A stretch of DNA of 64,000 nt from assembly GCA_029851415.1 (NCBI GenBank), contig CM056742.1, forward strand, positions 81,024,748 to 81,088,747, written 5' to 3'. Shown in pieces: positions 33,240-44,717 of the stretch. The first letter of the stretch is position 1. Each line of letters opens with the position of its first letter. The position numbers and the translations under genes were made by a program. The stretch comes from Eretmocerus hayati. Taxonomy: Eukaryota > Arthropoda > Insecta > Hymenoptera > Aphelinidae. Below the pieces are notes generated by a model, which did not search any database, had not been told where the DNA came from, and was given only the letters and a program-made list of their open reading frames with translations.

Positions 33240-35825
33240 TGTGACGGTGAAAAACCGTCACAGCCGTTTTGTGGGGTATAGAGATCTCTCTCGTCGCGTC
33301 TCGAGCCAGCAGCCTCTGAACGCGTATTTATACCGAAAATACGTCTCTTTTTGAGGTACTGCTGCTCGAGACGACGATGACTTTGCCGAGAGACGATGGA
33401 TGCCGGGCAGGCATGCCTGGGGGCAGGCCACCCGTCTTGCACATGAGTTAGACGCAACCACCAGTGCATAGGAGGCTGGTGGTCATCTCAACGACAAGAA
33501 CACCAGCTGATGAAGCCCAGGGCGGGCTGCTCGGGCCATATGAAGCTGTTCTGCCCTTTTGGGGCCCATCACTACGTGCACATACCCCGCGGCACCACAG
33601 GAGGGGCCCGTGCCACGAAGAGTACTTGCCGAGGCCCTTGCTCCCGAGTGAGCAAGGGCGGGCGCGATTCGCGTATGGGATTTTTGCACTTAGGCACAAA
33701 AATGCCGTATCTGGGATGGGAAGTGGCAACAGCCGGTGCCCACAAGCACCGTGCTGCATCCACATCACACCCCAACAGCCGTGCACCAGATGATAAGTGC
33801 ACTTATCGCGATTGTGCACTTCACACCAGCATGCCCCGTGAAACCACCAACCCGGGTGTGCCAGGGCAGTGCCGAGGAGATGATGACGACGGGACGATGC
33901 AGGAGCCTCGCTGACGATGCCGTGCACCTGGGGAAGTCACCACCAGGCTATTTTCCATCCAGGCAGCTGCCCCATATGCAAATAGCCCATTATTGTAGTA
34001 TAATCAGCTGACGGAAGGTTATGGTTGCATGCAACACTTGTTGCATGTACACTAGATGATCCCGCTCGCTGCCGACACCCACACGATCGCGCACACACCC
34101 AGGGGTGTTTCCCACACCCGGACAAGCACACGCGACGACAACTAGACACCCGGGTGATCTCGAGAACAACGACGACGATGATGACGATGTGCCCGCGGGC
34201 TCGCGCAGACGACACACTGCCGTGCTGCTGCTGCCGGCGCGAGGGCGCTGCCGACGAGTATACCTACCTCAGGGTAGGTTATACCACACTCTGCCGACCC
34301 GGGACCCTGATGATACCCGGACATCGACTGCTGGGTGGTAAATTCAGCATGCAGACGCCACACGCAGGCCATTATGCGTGTGTGAGTGTATATGAGAGAT
34401 TGCCTAGGCAGTGTACGAGGGGATATCTGCATGCCGTGAGCATGCCATATTATATATATGTATAGCGCTGCCGTGATGAGTACACATATAGGTATGGCAT
34501 TTCCGCGACGAGCATATATAGGTATACATATACTCGTTTACCGGATTGTATGCAGTGAAAGTACGAGGAGTGGAGGCAATAACAAGTTGCGCAGAGCCTC
34601 CACGTTTACGTATGCTTGCTGTGAGTGCGAGTGAGGTAGAATATGCAACTGGTGGAGGCGAGAAAACAGTGCCGTACCCACAATCACGTAGATTTCTGCC
34701 GTGGATTTTGTATCTTGCTGCCGATTTGCTGCCTTGCGCTCGCACGCATATTTCATAATTCGCCGCGCCACGGCCACCAGAGGGCGATGTTGGCTTTTCG
34801 CAGGTTTAAGAGCCAATCAAAATTGTTGCTGCCGACCAATCAGAGAGCTTCATTTATTGAAGAAGAAGAAGAGCTTTCGCCGGCAGGAAGCCGGCCATTG
34901 TGACACTTGTTGGATAGTCTTTGATATAGACGCACGTGCTTGTGCGAGCGGCCGTAAGCCGTGGCACTGGCCACGCGACCAGGGTCTCCTTGCCCGGAGG
35001 GCAGAGACCTGAAAGTTACTATTGCCCGGGATAATTTTGGAAGGCCAATTTTGGAAATCTTTAAGGATGCCGAACATGAACGGTGAGTGATTTCGATCTT
35101 TTTAATGAATGAGTGAATTCCCTCACGTGCGTCTCGAAAGCCTCGTGCGCGCGTATGCCATCGTCGGGCTTTACCAGACCGAACTTCTGCAGAGGCTGAC
35201 GGTGCTGGAGTGCACCCTGACAATTTGCCGAGACTCCAGCACACCCCAGCAGTCGCGGGCGTGTCGTGATCACCCGAATTAGGGGTGTGAAATTCGTGCG
35301 TGGGCAGATAGCCGTTTTTGCCTCGCATCGTGAGCGCGGCGTGGAAATTGCCGCGGAGCAGCCATTTTGAGAGTGCTTCGGAGCAGCGTGCTTTTTCCCA
35401 TCTTTGAGTCGAATTATTGCCGAGATAGTGTGCCAGACAGTGTAGTGTTTCTCTCCCTTGTAATTCACAGGAATAGTTGAAAGACAATTGTTGAATATCT
35501 ATCGATTATTGATACATTGTCAGTTTAAGATGGTCGAGTCGTTACGATATGTATAATTTCATGTATCGCCGCGAAAGAGGACCGTTGTAGAATATATGCT
35601 GAGGTTGTTTCATTATAAATTTCGATTTGATTATTTAGTATTTGCGTTCCCTCCCCGTTTCTTGTCCCTTTAGGTGAAATTACGGTAGGTGAACGAGAGT
35701 TGCAGAGAGCAGAGTTCCTGAGATTTCGAAGTCGTGTCTCCATAGCGTGAGAGAATTTGCGTCTAGGGTATAAGTCCGTCTAAAAATAAATGAGTGTGAT
35801 AGGTCATTTCATTTGCCACGTCACA
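33240..35825. mobile_element. 2.59-kb GC-rich insertion, TGTGACG...CGTCACA ends, TGTT duplication
   Basis: The flanks read ATCTA-TGTT-[TGTGACGGTG ... GCCACGTCACA]-TGTT-CAAAAATCAGC. A paralogous locus at 40425-40440 (GATCTATGTTCAAGAATCAG) lacks the insert, so insertion with a 4-bp duplication is well supported. Composition is sharply GC- and CpG-rich compared with the surroundings. TG/CA ends with a 4-bp duplication fit a solo LTR; a DNA element with a 7-bp inverted repeat is the alternative. The left end is itself a hairpin (TGTGACGGT, GAAAA, ACCGTCACA). No conserved protein is seen. Confidence 0.7.
34760..35100 (+). promoter_or_regulatory. Promoter-like region with first-exon signals in the 2.59-kb insertion
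   Basis: Two CCAAT boxes (GAGCCAATCAAAATTG and GACCAATCAGAGAG, about 34810-34850) are followed about 200 bases on by ATGCCGAACATGAACG and a consensus donor GTGAGTGA (about 35082). Read together this looks like a promoter, short first exon and 5' splice site. An AATAAA lies near the right end (about 35786). All of this fits an LTR or a captured host promoter; transcription is inferred. Confidence 0.35.
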
Positions 35826-36036
35826 TGTTCAAAAATCAGCACATCCGCTGATTAAATAAGCTTGCAATGGCCAATTTATATATTACATGATTTGAAACTC
35901 CCGCGAGCGATAAAGTCACGATCAATCATATCGATCAAGTAAGAAAATATTTCTGATTGTCGCCGGTTGTCGGCTCATCAACGACCGAGATGGAAACGTT
36001 AGTCAAAAGTGCCTGCGAAAGTCTCGGATTCGTATC
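35826..36036. repeat. Repeat with ATCAGCACATCCGCTGAT hairpin, copy 1 (also the empty site of the foldback at 40470)
   Basis: TCAGCACATCCGCTGATTAA, then AGCTTGCAATGGCCAATTTA and ATATTACATGATT matches 40430-40469 plus 42974-42986. Here the sequence is uninterrupted, which gives the pre-insertion state of foldback copy 2. Confidence 0.75.
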
Positions 36037-38118
36037 AGGCAAGCGGGAAGTGGCCCAAAATTACAGATGAGTGACCACGGACGACCTACTCGCTATAAAA
36101 GGTCTTACTTCATGTTTTCGAGGGTGCTGGATAAGAATATGAACTTTGTTTTCCTCTAAAATTGGGTGAACCATGTCAAAATCGACTTTTCAGGTGGAAA
36201 TGAGAAATTTGAGATTCTTTCGTGTTCATCTCGCTTGATCTCCGAGCTGGATGAATATATCTCCTTGAAATTTTGGATGCACCATTTTGAACTCATTCGA
36301 AAGGCATTAAATTTAGTCCGGACTCTTCGAAGCATTTCCCGCCTCCTTGAGAAACTTTAGGGAAATTTTTCCCCGGAATCGTCATATTCATCTTCAAAAG
36401 CAGAAGTTGAGGGAGAAATTTTCCAGAATCGCATTCTCTCGTATACAATTTCAAAGCTGATGACCCGTAGAAGTTTTTCACATAGTTTCCAGATCGTAAA
36501 TTTTTAAGGAGTGAAAACTGACACGCCTTTTGATACGAAGGCTCCGCCGAACGAGACTAGCGTGGTCCTAGTGCGATGACTTTTGAGCGTGCTACGCGTA
36601 TTTTACGATATGTCTTTTGATGTTTTCTGATGTTTTCCAACCCGCTGAATCGATTCCGCTAGGTATTTCGTTCGGAAAACGTAGCGTTTGATTGTTAATA
36701 ACAATTTTCATTGCGAAATCACAGTTTTTTACGAATATTCCGATAAATTTTCTCTTTCATGGAAAACCACAAGACACCAAAGTTGTAGATCTTAAAATTC
36801 CCTACAAAAGAAATCCGTACAAGTTTCCCGGAAAATCCAAGTCCGAGACGAGGAAAACGTGGCAACTCTCTTGCACGTATAAAACGCCGGCTTCCAGGCG
36901 GCTTATACAGCGCTTATCATGGATGTACTGCGGCCATTCTGACAATTAATGACAAAACTAAGCGGAGCATCTTGAAAGGTAAACGATAGCGTACGAAATG
37001 ATCGCTTTGGAATATCTGATATTGGATCTCCATGAACTGACTGTAGCAATGTCCTTATATAGCGTAGCGTATAGCAACAAGCATTACTCATTCTCTTGAT
37101 CAAGTTCAAAATGGTCCGGGTTTTTCGCGATTAAAACGTGAGCATTTTCAAGTGCATTTGTGTCCTCAAAATGATTTTGATCATTTAGCCATAGAATGAG
37201 ATTCGTTTCAGTGCCTACTAATCCAATTGCGCTGTATTAGCCGACCCGTATCAGCCCCTATCATGTGCGAGCATAAGCGTTGCCACGTTTTTCTTGGCTC
37301 GGACTTGGATTCTCTGGATACTTGTGAGGACTTTTTTGTAGAGAATTTCAAGATCTACAACTTTGGTCTCTTATATTTTTCCGTGAAAGTGAATATTTTT
37401 CGGAATAATCGCCAAAAACTGTAATTTTGCAATTGAAGCTGTTATGATATCAAACGCTGCGTTTTTCGAACCAAATACCTAGCGGAATTAATTCAGCGGG
37501 TTGAAAAACTTCAGAAAACATCAAGACATATCGTTAAATACGCGTAGCAAGCTCAAAAGTTATCACACTAGGCCCACACTAGTCTCGTTCGGCGAAGCCT
37601 TCGTATCAAAAGTCGTGTCAGTTTTCCCTCGTTGAATTTCCCGATCTGAAAACTATGTGAAAGACTTCTTCGGGTCATCAACTCCGAAATCGTATAGGAG
37701 AGAATGCGATTCTGAAAAATTTCTCACTCAACTTTTGCTTCTCAAGATGAATATGACGATTCCGGGGAAGAATTTTCCAAAAATTTCCCAAGGAGGCGGG
37801 AAATGCTTTGAAGACTCCGGACTAGTTTCAATGCCTTTTGAATAAGTTCAAAATGGTACATCCAAAATTTCAAGGAGATAGATTCATCCACCTCGGAGAT
37901 CAAGCGAGATAAACACGAAAATTTTAAGAATCTCAAATTTCTCATTTTCACCTAAAAAGTCGTTTTTGACATGGTTCCCCCAATTTCAGAGAAGAACAAA
38001 GTTCATATTCGTATTCAGCACCCTTGAAAACATGAAGTAAGACCTTTTCTAGCGAGTAGGTCGTCCGTGGTCGCTACTTCGTTACCGGAGCGACTTTTCG
38101 GCCACTTCCCACTTGCCT
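36037..38118. mobile_element. AGGCAAG foldback element (2.1 kb)
   Basis: Inverted arms of about 900 bp (36037-~36930 and ~37230-38118) enclose a loop of about 300 bases. The outer ends pair as AGGCAAGCGGGAAGTGGCC with GGCCACTTCCCACTTGCCT. Inner blocks pair as ACCACGGACGACCTACTCGC and CGCTAGGTATTTCGTTCGG. Arm divergence is noticeable. No protein is coded. It is unrelated in sequence to the GAGTCATTC family. Confidence 0.8.
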
Positions 38119-38123
38119 ATATA

Positions 38124-38918
38124 CAGTACCGTGCAAAAATTCCTGAACAGGGGTTTGAAATCCTCTCTTGCAAAAACGTCGATTACTCGAGCCCAGATTA
38201 ACGTAGAGGAATTTTGAAAAAAGCATCTTAAAGATGAGAAAAAAAGCTAACTGTTTATGGTCTTCGATTTTTCTTTTAGCCCTTTTCGGTAGCTCAAATA
38301 GCTGATGTAATTTCAAGGATTTCGAGAAAAAAAACCGTTTCTACTCTATCGGCTGTAATTTGGACGCGGATAAAGATAGAACAATTTTGCAAAAAGCATC
38401 CTGAAGAGCGGAAAAAATGCCATGTGCAATGATTCTTCAATCATGTTTTACGTCGTATGAATACGAGTGTGAGAGCTCTTAAAGTAGCCAAAACCGTAGT
38501 TCTTTGCCAATTTTTGCTGTTTCCACACGTGTTTCATTGAAAATCCGAGAATCTGGCTACTTTGAGAGCTCTCACACTCTTATTCACACGACGTAAAAAA
38601 TAATCGAAAAATCATTGCAAATCGCATTTTTTCCGCTCTTCAAGATGCTCTTTGCAAAATTGTTCTATCTTTATCCGCGTCCAAATTACAGCCGATCGAG
38701 TAAAAACGGTTTTTTCTCGAAATCCTTGAAATTACATCAGCTATTTGAGGTACCAAAAAGGGGTGAAAGAAAAATCGAAGACCATAAAAAGGTAGCATTT
38801 TTTCTCATCTTCAAGATGCTTTTTTCAAAATTCCTCTACGTTAATCTGGGCTCGAGTAATCGACGTTTTTGCAAGAGAGGATTTCAAACCCCCGTTCAGG
38901 AATTTTTGCACGGTACTG
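38124..38918. mobile_element. CAGTACCGTGC foldback MITE (795 bp) with TA target
   Basis: The ends CAGTACCGTGCAAAAATTCC and its complement are flanked by TA (38122-38123 and 38919-38920). The arms pair almost end to end around about 38510-38530, with CTGTAATTTGGACGCGGATA and GAGAGCTCTTAAAGTAGCCA blocks. CAGT ends and TA target are typical of Tc1/mariner-type MITEs. No coding frame. Confidence 0.8.
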
Positions 38919-38920
38919 TA

Positions 38921-40160
38921 TGAGGAAATCTCAGAAACTTTTGACTTTCGCTGTCACTCCTCAATCATTGGGGCTGTACGACGTCTCATGAGGCCTAACC
39001 AGTCAAATTCTCTTCATTCAGATGTCCTGAAAGTGGACACCAAATTTGGGATCGATTGGTGGATGCGGATAGATACTAGAGAAGGTCATGTGTGAGAAAA
39101 CACCCGAAAATCGAGGAATTGACGTGTCGATGACTGACTCTCAAAATTTGTTGAGCTCTCACGGTTCTAGCGTACCACAGCGGGGTCTGTAACTTCGCAG
39201 GGATGTTTTTGATGATCCAAAGTTGTGATTTTTTTCCTAGTGGGACATGTACATAGATGTACTGAGCCGTGACAGGCATTGGACGGTCTGTCACTCCGTT
39301 TCGATAAGAAATCATTATTCCTGTTCTCGAGCTCACACACTTCTTAGCGCATCCTAGAGGAACTTTGCGATGAACTCAATGTCTCACCCACGCAAAAACA
39401 AAAAAATCGACCTCTTGCACATCTATGTACGTCAATGGGGAAATCAAGGAATTGCGTTCAACTGGAATGAAATTAGTGTTACTCGCGGTATATTTACGCA
39501 GTTGTCGGCGGTGTACACTTGCTGTAATTAACGAACGGACTCCTAAATACCGAGAAATAGTAGGTAATGGTATCAGAAAACCATATCCACTTCGCTACGC
39601 TCAGACTCTGGCGCGTTTGAGAGTGCGATCTGTTTGAATGGGGACAATTGACAATCTTATATGGACGAAATCGTCTCGGAATGTTCTATCAAATCTTTCG
39701 AAGGGTTCAGGGACATCCCAGATTGGTATGAAAATGACAAGGATCGTATTCGATATTTGTATTTGTCACTCTCCACGAAGAAAAATTTTTCCCGAGACAC
39801 TTCAATATTTAGTGTATTTTTGCCACCTTCAGTAGATCACAAGCCTCCATCATTACTATTGTACAATTCTTATCACGCATTCTGAAGGTTAAGACTCTTC
39901 CATTTCCATTGAAGTATTCGAAGAAACCCTCCCATGCTCACCCAAACAATGAAAATTCAGAAACGAATTTTCCAAAAAGTACTCGCTGAGGACTTTGTTC
40001 TGTGAGTCGTTTAGCGATTCTCTTCAGATCACCCACATGGAAGATTATGTTTTCGGACCCCTCAAAGAAGGGGTTCGGAAAAATTGCAGACATGTACACA
40101 GCTTTTTTGTATAATTTCACTTTTAGAGGTCAAAAGTCAAAAGTTTCTGAGATTTCCTCA
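38921..40160. mobile_element. TA-flanked 1.24-kb element with ~30-bp terminal inverted repeats
   Basis: The left end TGAGGAAATCTCAGAAACTT continues TTGACTTT; the right end is its complement (AAAGTCAAAAGTTTCTGAGA then TTTCCTCA). Both are followed by TA, a Tc1/mariner-like layout. Frames inside (39661-39885 plus strand, 39938-40120 minus strand) are open but unrecognised. A CAGTACCGTGC MITE lies directly against its left end. Confidence 0.65.
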
Positions 40161-40469
40161 TATAAGGACGATTAAAATCTCGATTACCAAGCCACTTAGA
40201 CTAGGTGTCGTCGGGGATTAACCTGACCAGATCCCTTCAGTCCCCCTGAAGAGCCAGATCTACCAAGGAAAGGCGAAACGCCCAACATCGAGCGTAGAAT
40301 CAAATTTTTCGAGTATTTCATCTTATTCATTCATTTCCATCCAAAGCCTTCAAGTTGCAACCTCGCATTAGAGGTGCCTTGAAGGTACATAGATCGATTT
40401 GAATATCGATCTATGTTCAAGAATCAGCACATCCGCTGATGGAATTAGCTTGCAATGGCCAATGCATGT
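40161..40469. repeat. Spacer with MITE arm and repeat copy 2
   Basis: It contains CCTTCAAGTTGCAACCTCGC..TTAGAGGTGCC (40343-40413), the arm of the hairpin MITE at 33096, then GATCTATGTTCAAGAATCAG (the empty site of the 2.59-kb insertion) and the ATCAGCACATCCGCTGAT repeat up to the next foldback. Confidence 0.7.
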
Positions 40470-42973
40470 GAGTCATTCTTTTTATTATCACCAGGTTTTT
40501 GGTCGATGGTCAGGGATTTTTCTGTAACTTTAGGTACATGTTATACATGATGGAAGAAGATGAGAAGCATAGTTTATAGGTCCCAAAATTGATCCGTGCG
40601 GGCTTGACGCGCTATTTTTGTTTTTAAAATTTGCAAAAAAATCGACTTCTTCATTTTTTGATTGATTTTTCACAGATGTCAGCCCCATTAAAGAATCTCT
40701 TTCAAACACATATTTCGACGTAAAAAAAGCTGAATTTTACGGAAAAAATACTTTAAAATCTAAAAAGGGTCAACATAACCTCAAAAAAGTAGTTTTTCTG
40801 CATGAAAACGTTTTTTTGGCCCTTCAGTCAGATTTTATCTCAAATTCGATATTTTTATCGGATTTCTCGTTGAATTTTACGTCGAAAACCATTCTTAAAG
40901 AGTTGGGACTCAGATGGAATTGGCCGCTATGATTGCAACCTTAGAAACAGGGTCATAAAAATAGTGCTGAATTACGTGGTTTTGGAGGGAGACTTATTCC
41001 ACTGGACAACGAAACTGTGGGTTAGGGATAGTGCATTGACCGGACAATGACTTTTTTGTGTATCTTTTGACGTAGAAACCGAATCCGAAACCAGTTTTGC
41101 ACCTAGTCATCAGGAATTTTTTCAAATCGCGAAATAGTGAGCTTCTACAAAACTGCGTTTTCAGCGTTTCTTGCAGATTTTGTAGATATATGATTCAGAT
41201 TGTGCAACATTGCAGCGGACTTTGAGCGTACTCGAATTATGATTTCTCACGTAGTTTGGCCTGCTGAACATGATGACAGTACTCTAAGAAAGCTAGGATG
41301 CGTTTGAGACCAGTCGTAAGATGATTCTTCGAGTTGCTATCAGCAAAATTTGCCTGATTTTGCAATAAATCTCCAAACGCTCACGAATTCGATCAGAAAC
41401 ATCTTTTCACAAATCATGATGGCGTCTTTCCTTTGTATTCATGTATACAACGAGGGAAAGTCATTTTCAATAGCCCAAGAACGGATGGGACTAGTATGCA
41501 TGTACTATTCTGAAAGACGCGTTCTGAGCATTATCTGGAAAAGGCTCAAGCCTCCTTGTGATGAGTCAAATCGTGAGTTCTCTTCCCTACGTCCCTCGGA
41601 AACTGTTGTCTGCGTAGTTCTGTTCTGTTACCATGACACGATATCTGGAATTTCGGACATCTATACTTTGGTAATATCAAGTGAACCTCGATATATCATT
41701 AAGATCCTGTCAATCATGTTTACATTGTATTCCATCCCAAGTTTATGTGGGCACTTCAATAGTTCCATTTGGCAAGCAACTGGATCTAAGCATCCGGAGT
41801 TAGATACACCATTTAGATGTGATTGAAAGGGGATCATTTGGATAATCTCAAAGGTACATACGTTAGACAAGAGAACTCGAAATTTGACTCACCATGAGGA
41901 GGCATGAGCTCACCTTAAAAAAAAATGCTTCAACCTTTTTTGTTGTGAAATCTGTACGATGGCCTAGTCTATGTTTGGGATATTGCAAATATTTCTTCCT
42001 CGTTGTATACATGAAAACGAAGAAAATACGCCGTCGTGAGTTGTGAAAGTATGTTCCTTGTCAAGTTCGTGAGCGTTTGGAGATTTATTGCAAAATCAGG
42101 CAAATTTTGCTGATAGCAACTCGAAGAATCATCTTACGACTGGTCTCAAACGCATCCTAGCTTTCTCAGAGTACTGTCATCGTGTTCAACAGGCCAAAAT
42201 ACGTGAGAAATCATGATTCGAGTACGCTCAAAGCCCGCTGCAACGTTGCACCATCTAAATCATATATCTACAAAATCTGCAAACAACGCTAAGAACGCAG
42301 TTTTGTAGAAGCTCACTATTTCGCGATTTGAAAAAATTCCTGATGGCTAGGTGCAAAACTAGTTTCGGATTCGGTTTCTACGTGAAAAAATACACAAAGA
42401 AGTCATTTTCCGGTCAATGCACTATCCCTAACCCACAGTTTCGTTGTCCAGTGGAATAAGTCTCCCTCCAAAACCACGTAATTCAGCACTATTCTTATGA
42501 CCCTGTTTCTAAGGTTGCAATCATAGCGGCCAATCCCATCCGAATCCCAACTCTTTAAGAATGGTTTCCGACGTGAAATTTGACGAGGAATCCGATAAAA
42601 AGATTGATATCGAGATAAAATCTGACTGAAGGGCCAAAAATCCTTTTTATGCAGAAAAACTATTTTTTTGAGGTTATATTGACCTTTTCCAGATTTGAAA
42701 TTATTTTTTCCGTGGAATTCAGCTTTTTTACGTCGAAATATGTGTTTGGAAGAAATTTTTCTTACATCCGTAAAAAATCAATCAAGAAATGAAAAAGTCG
42801 ATTTTTTTGCAAATTTTAAAAATTAAAATAGCGCGTCAAGTTCGCACGGATCAATTTTGGGACCTATAAACTATGCTCTGCATCTTCTTTCATCATGTAT
42901 AACATGTACCTAAGGTTACAGAAAAATCCCTGACCATCGACCAAAAACCTGGTGATAATAAAAAGAATGACTC
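40470..42973. mobile_element. GAGTCATTC foldback element, copy 2 (2.5 kb, uninterrupted)
   Basis: The ends are GAGTCATTCTTTTTATTATC at 40470 and its complement ending at 42973. Inverted arms of about 950 bp pair block by block, for example CAGGTTTTTGGTCGATGGTC with GACCATCGACCAAAAACCTG. The loop lies near 41430-42000. The flanks ATGT and ATAT match the single ATAT at the empty site 35869-35890. The same family as 19997-26896. No protein is coded; a 158-codon frame across the loop (41350-41826) has no family match. Confidence 0.85.
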
Positions 42974-42986
42974 ATATATTACATGA

Positions 42987-44106
42987 TTATAACTTCTTGA
43001 GAACATCGCGATCAAGATTTTCCCAACAGTTTTGAAGTGTCTCCCAGAGGTTGGACTTGCTCATCTTCGTTTTCTGTGACTCTTTCCTACCTCTCCGATC
43101 AAGTTCATCCCACAATAGCTCTATAGGATCCAAATCTGGTGACTGAGGGGCCCAGATCATGCGATGACATGCTCCAGTCTCGTCTTTCTTTGTTGAATGA
43201 TCTCTGCACAGATAAGACGCGTGCTTGGGATCATTATCCTCTTGAAAATGAAACCCTTCGCCAATCAAGCGGAGCCCCGTTGGGAGAGCATTCCTTTGAA
43301 GTATTTTGTGATCGTACTTTTTATCCATAATACCCTCAATTCTCACCAAATCCCCAATTTTTCCATCTGCGAAGCAGCCCCACCGTGACGCTTCCGCCAC
43401 CGTGCTCAACAGTTGGCACGACACATCCATTCCTGAATCTTCCACCTCGGCTCCTCCGGACGTATACCCGACGTTTTGTTCCGAAAAGCTCGAACTTTGA
43501 CTCGTCGGTCCATAAAACTTTCTTCCAATCGTGGAATATCCAATGACGATGATTTTTAGCCCATTTCAATCTTTTTTTCTGTTAGGAGGTCGGAGTAGTG
43601 GTTTTTTGGCAGCAACACATCCGTTCAGTCCAGCATCTTTCAAACGTCGTGCAGCATTAGTACCACTTATCAGATTGGGACTGCATTGGTTGAAACTACC
43701 CGTCACCTCTGGTAACCAGGGAGACAATATATTTGTCATCTCGCCGAGATGTCTTCCTCTTTCGGCCACTTCTCTTGCGATCATTATTGTAACCTCTCTG
43801 TCTGTGCCTCGTGATAGCCCCATGAACAGCACCGATCGATACACCAACTTCTTTCGCTATTTCACGTATTTCCGAACCTTTCTCACGTAGAATCACAATT
43901 TGAGCGCGCATTTGCTCTTTTGGCGTGTCACGTTTAGGTTCAAGTTTTTCTACACTTATCAAATGCGAATTGGATTGATTCGATACCGAAGCACTATCAT
44001 TATGTTTGTTGAAAGCTTTCTGAACTGCGTAGTATGAAATTCTCAATATTCTTGCTATTTCGTGATACGAGAATCCATTTTGTCGTAATCGTAGAATTTT
44101 TGACAT
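42987..44106 (-). pseudogene. Tc1-like transposase relic, DD38E-type spacing
   Basis: The minus strand carries, in order: an N-terminal paired-type domain with two helix-turn-helix parts and a GRKRKTSRRDDKYI motif (44106-43696); RRLKDAGLNGCVAAKKPLLR (about 43660-43600); the first catalytic Asp in KVLWTDESKFELFG; the second in FQEDNDPKHASYL; and the Glu in APQSPDLDPIELLWDELDRR. I count 38 residues between the second Asp and the Glu, instead of 34 in classic Tc1, which suggests the DD38E (Intruder-type) group. At least three frameshifts break it, and about 25 C-terminal residues are absent where the frame ends at 42987. Confidence 0.85.
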
Positions 44107-44717
44107 GATGCTTGTTCCGATAACGACACCATACTAATGACTGATTCACACATAAGTTTATCAACTTCGCCGCTTGAGAACAAAGTTCGCGCCAAGCTTT
44201 CGTAGAATTCGCAAGCTCAGAAATTCCTATGCGGAGCAGCTGTAGCCGCACTTGTTACTTACGATGACAACAAAAACATTATACGCATTTCTTACGATAG
44301 TCCGGAAAGCTCGCTACGTGAGCCATGTGCTCCGAAATGTAAACAACTGGTACACTCTCACTATGAGATTGAATATTGTGTGCAAGAGCAGCTGTTGCTT
44401 GAAATATTGATATAATGATCGATACCTCCCACGAGGTATGCGATTCATGATCTACGCAACTGATCTTGTATGTGAGTCATTGAGTTTTTTCAGTATGAAG
44501 CAAGGTTAAAATGCTTATAGATTTGAAAATCTCCGAAAAAACCTCAGTTTTCGACGGAAAACCTCCACCGAACAGTTTTGGTCCTCTTGTAGGAGAATTT
44601 TGACTCCATTTTTGGGAAATCCAGACAATTTCTCGTAGGAATCATGTATCCTGGATACTTTCAATGGTAATTTTCTCCGTTGAAAATCGAAACTTGAAAA
44701 TACCGAACCTTTGCGCC
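44107..44717. other. Unassigned stretch
   Basis: The first ~360 bases probably are the 5' non-coding part of the Tc1-like relic, but no terminal inverted repeat was found. The part from about 44490 reads as AT-rich spacer inside the inverted-repeat locus. No gene. Confidence 0.4.

Noticed and set aside
33448..34745. Several overlapping open frames of 70-160 codons in the GC-rich insertion
   Set aside because: High GC lowers stop-codon frequency. The frames overlap in all six phases and show no known domain.
34920..35487. A 215-codon minus-strand frame (34840-35487)
   Set aside because: It overlaps other open frames in the same GC-rich DNA and runs antisense to the promoter-like and splice-donor signals. 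No domain is recognised.
41350..41826. A 158-codon frame across the loop of foldback copy 2
   Set aside because: It starts in the arm and crosses the loop, and the matching region of copy 1 does not keep it open. No domain is recognised.
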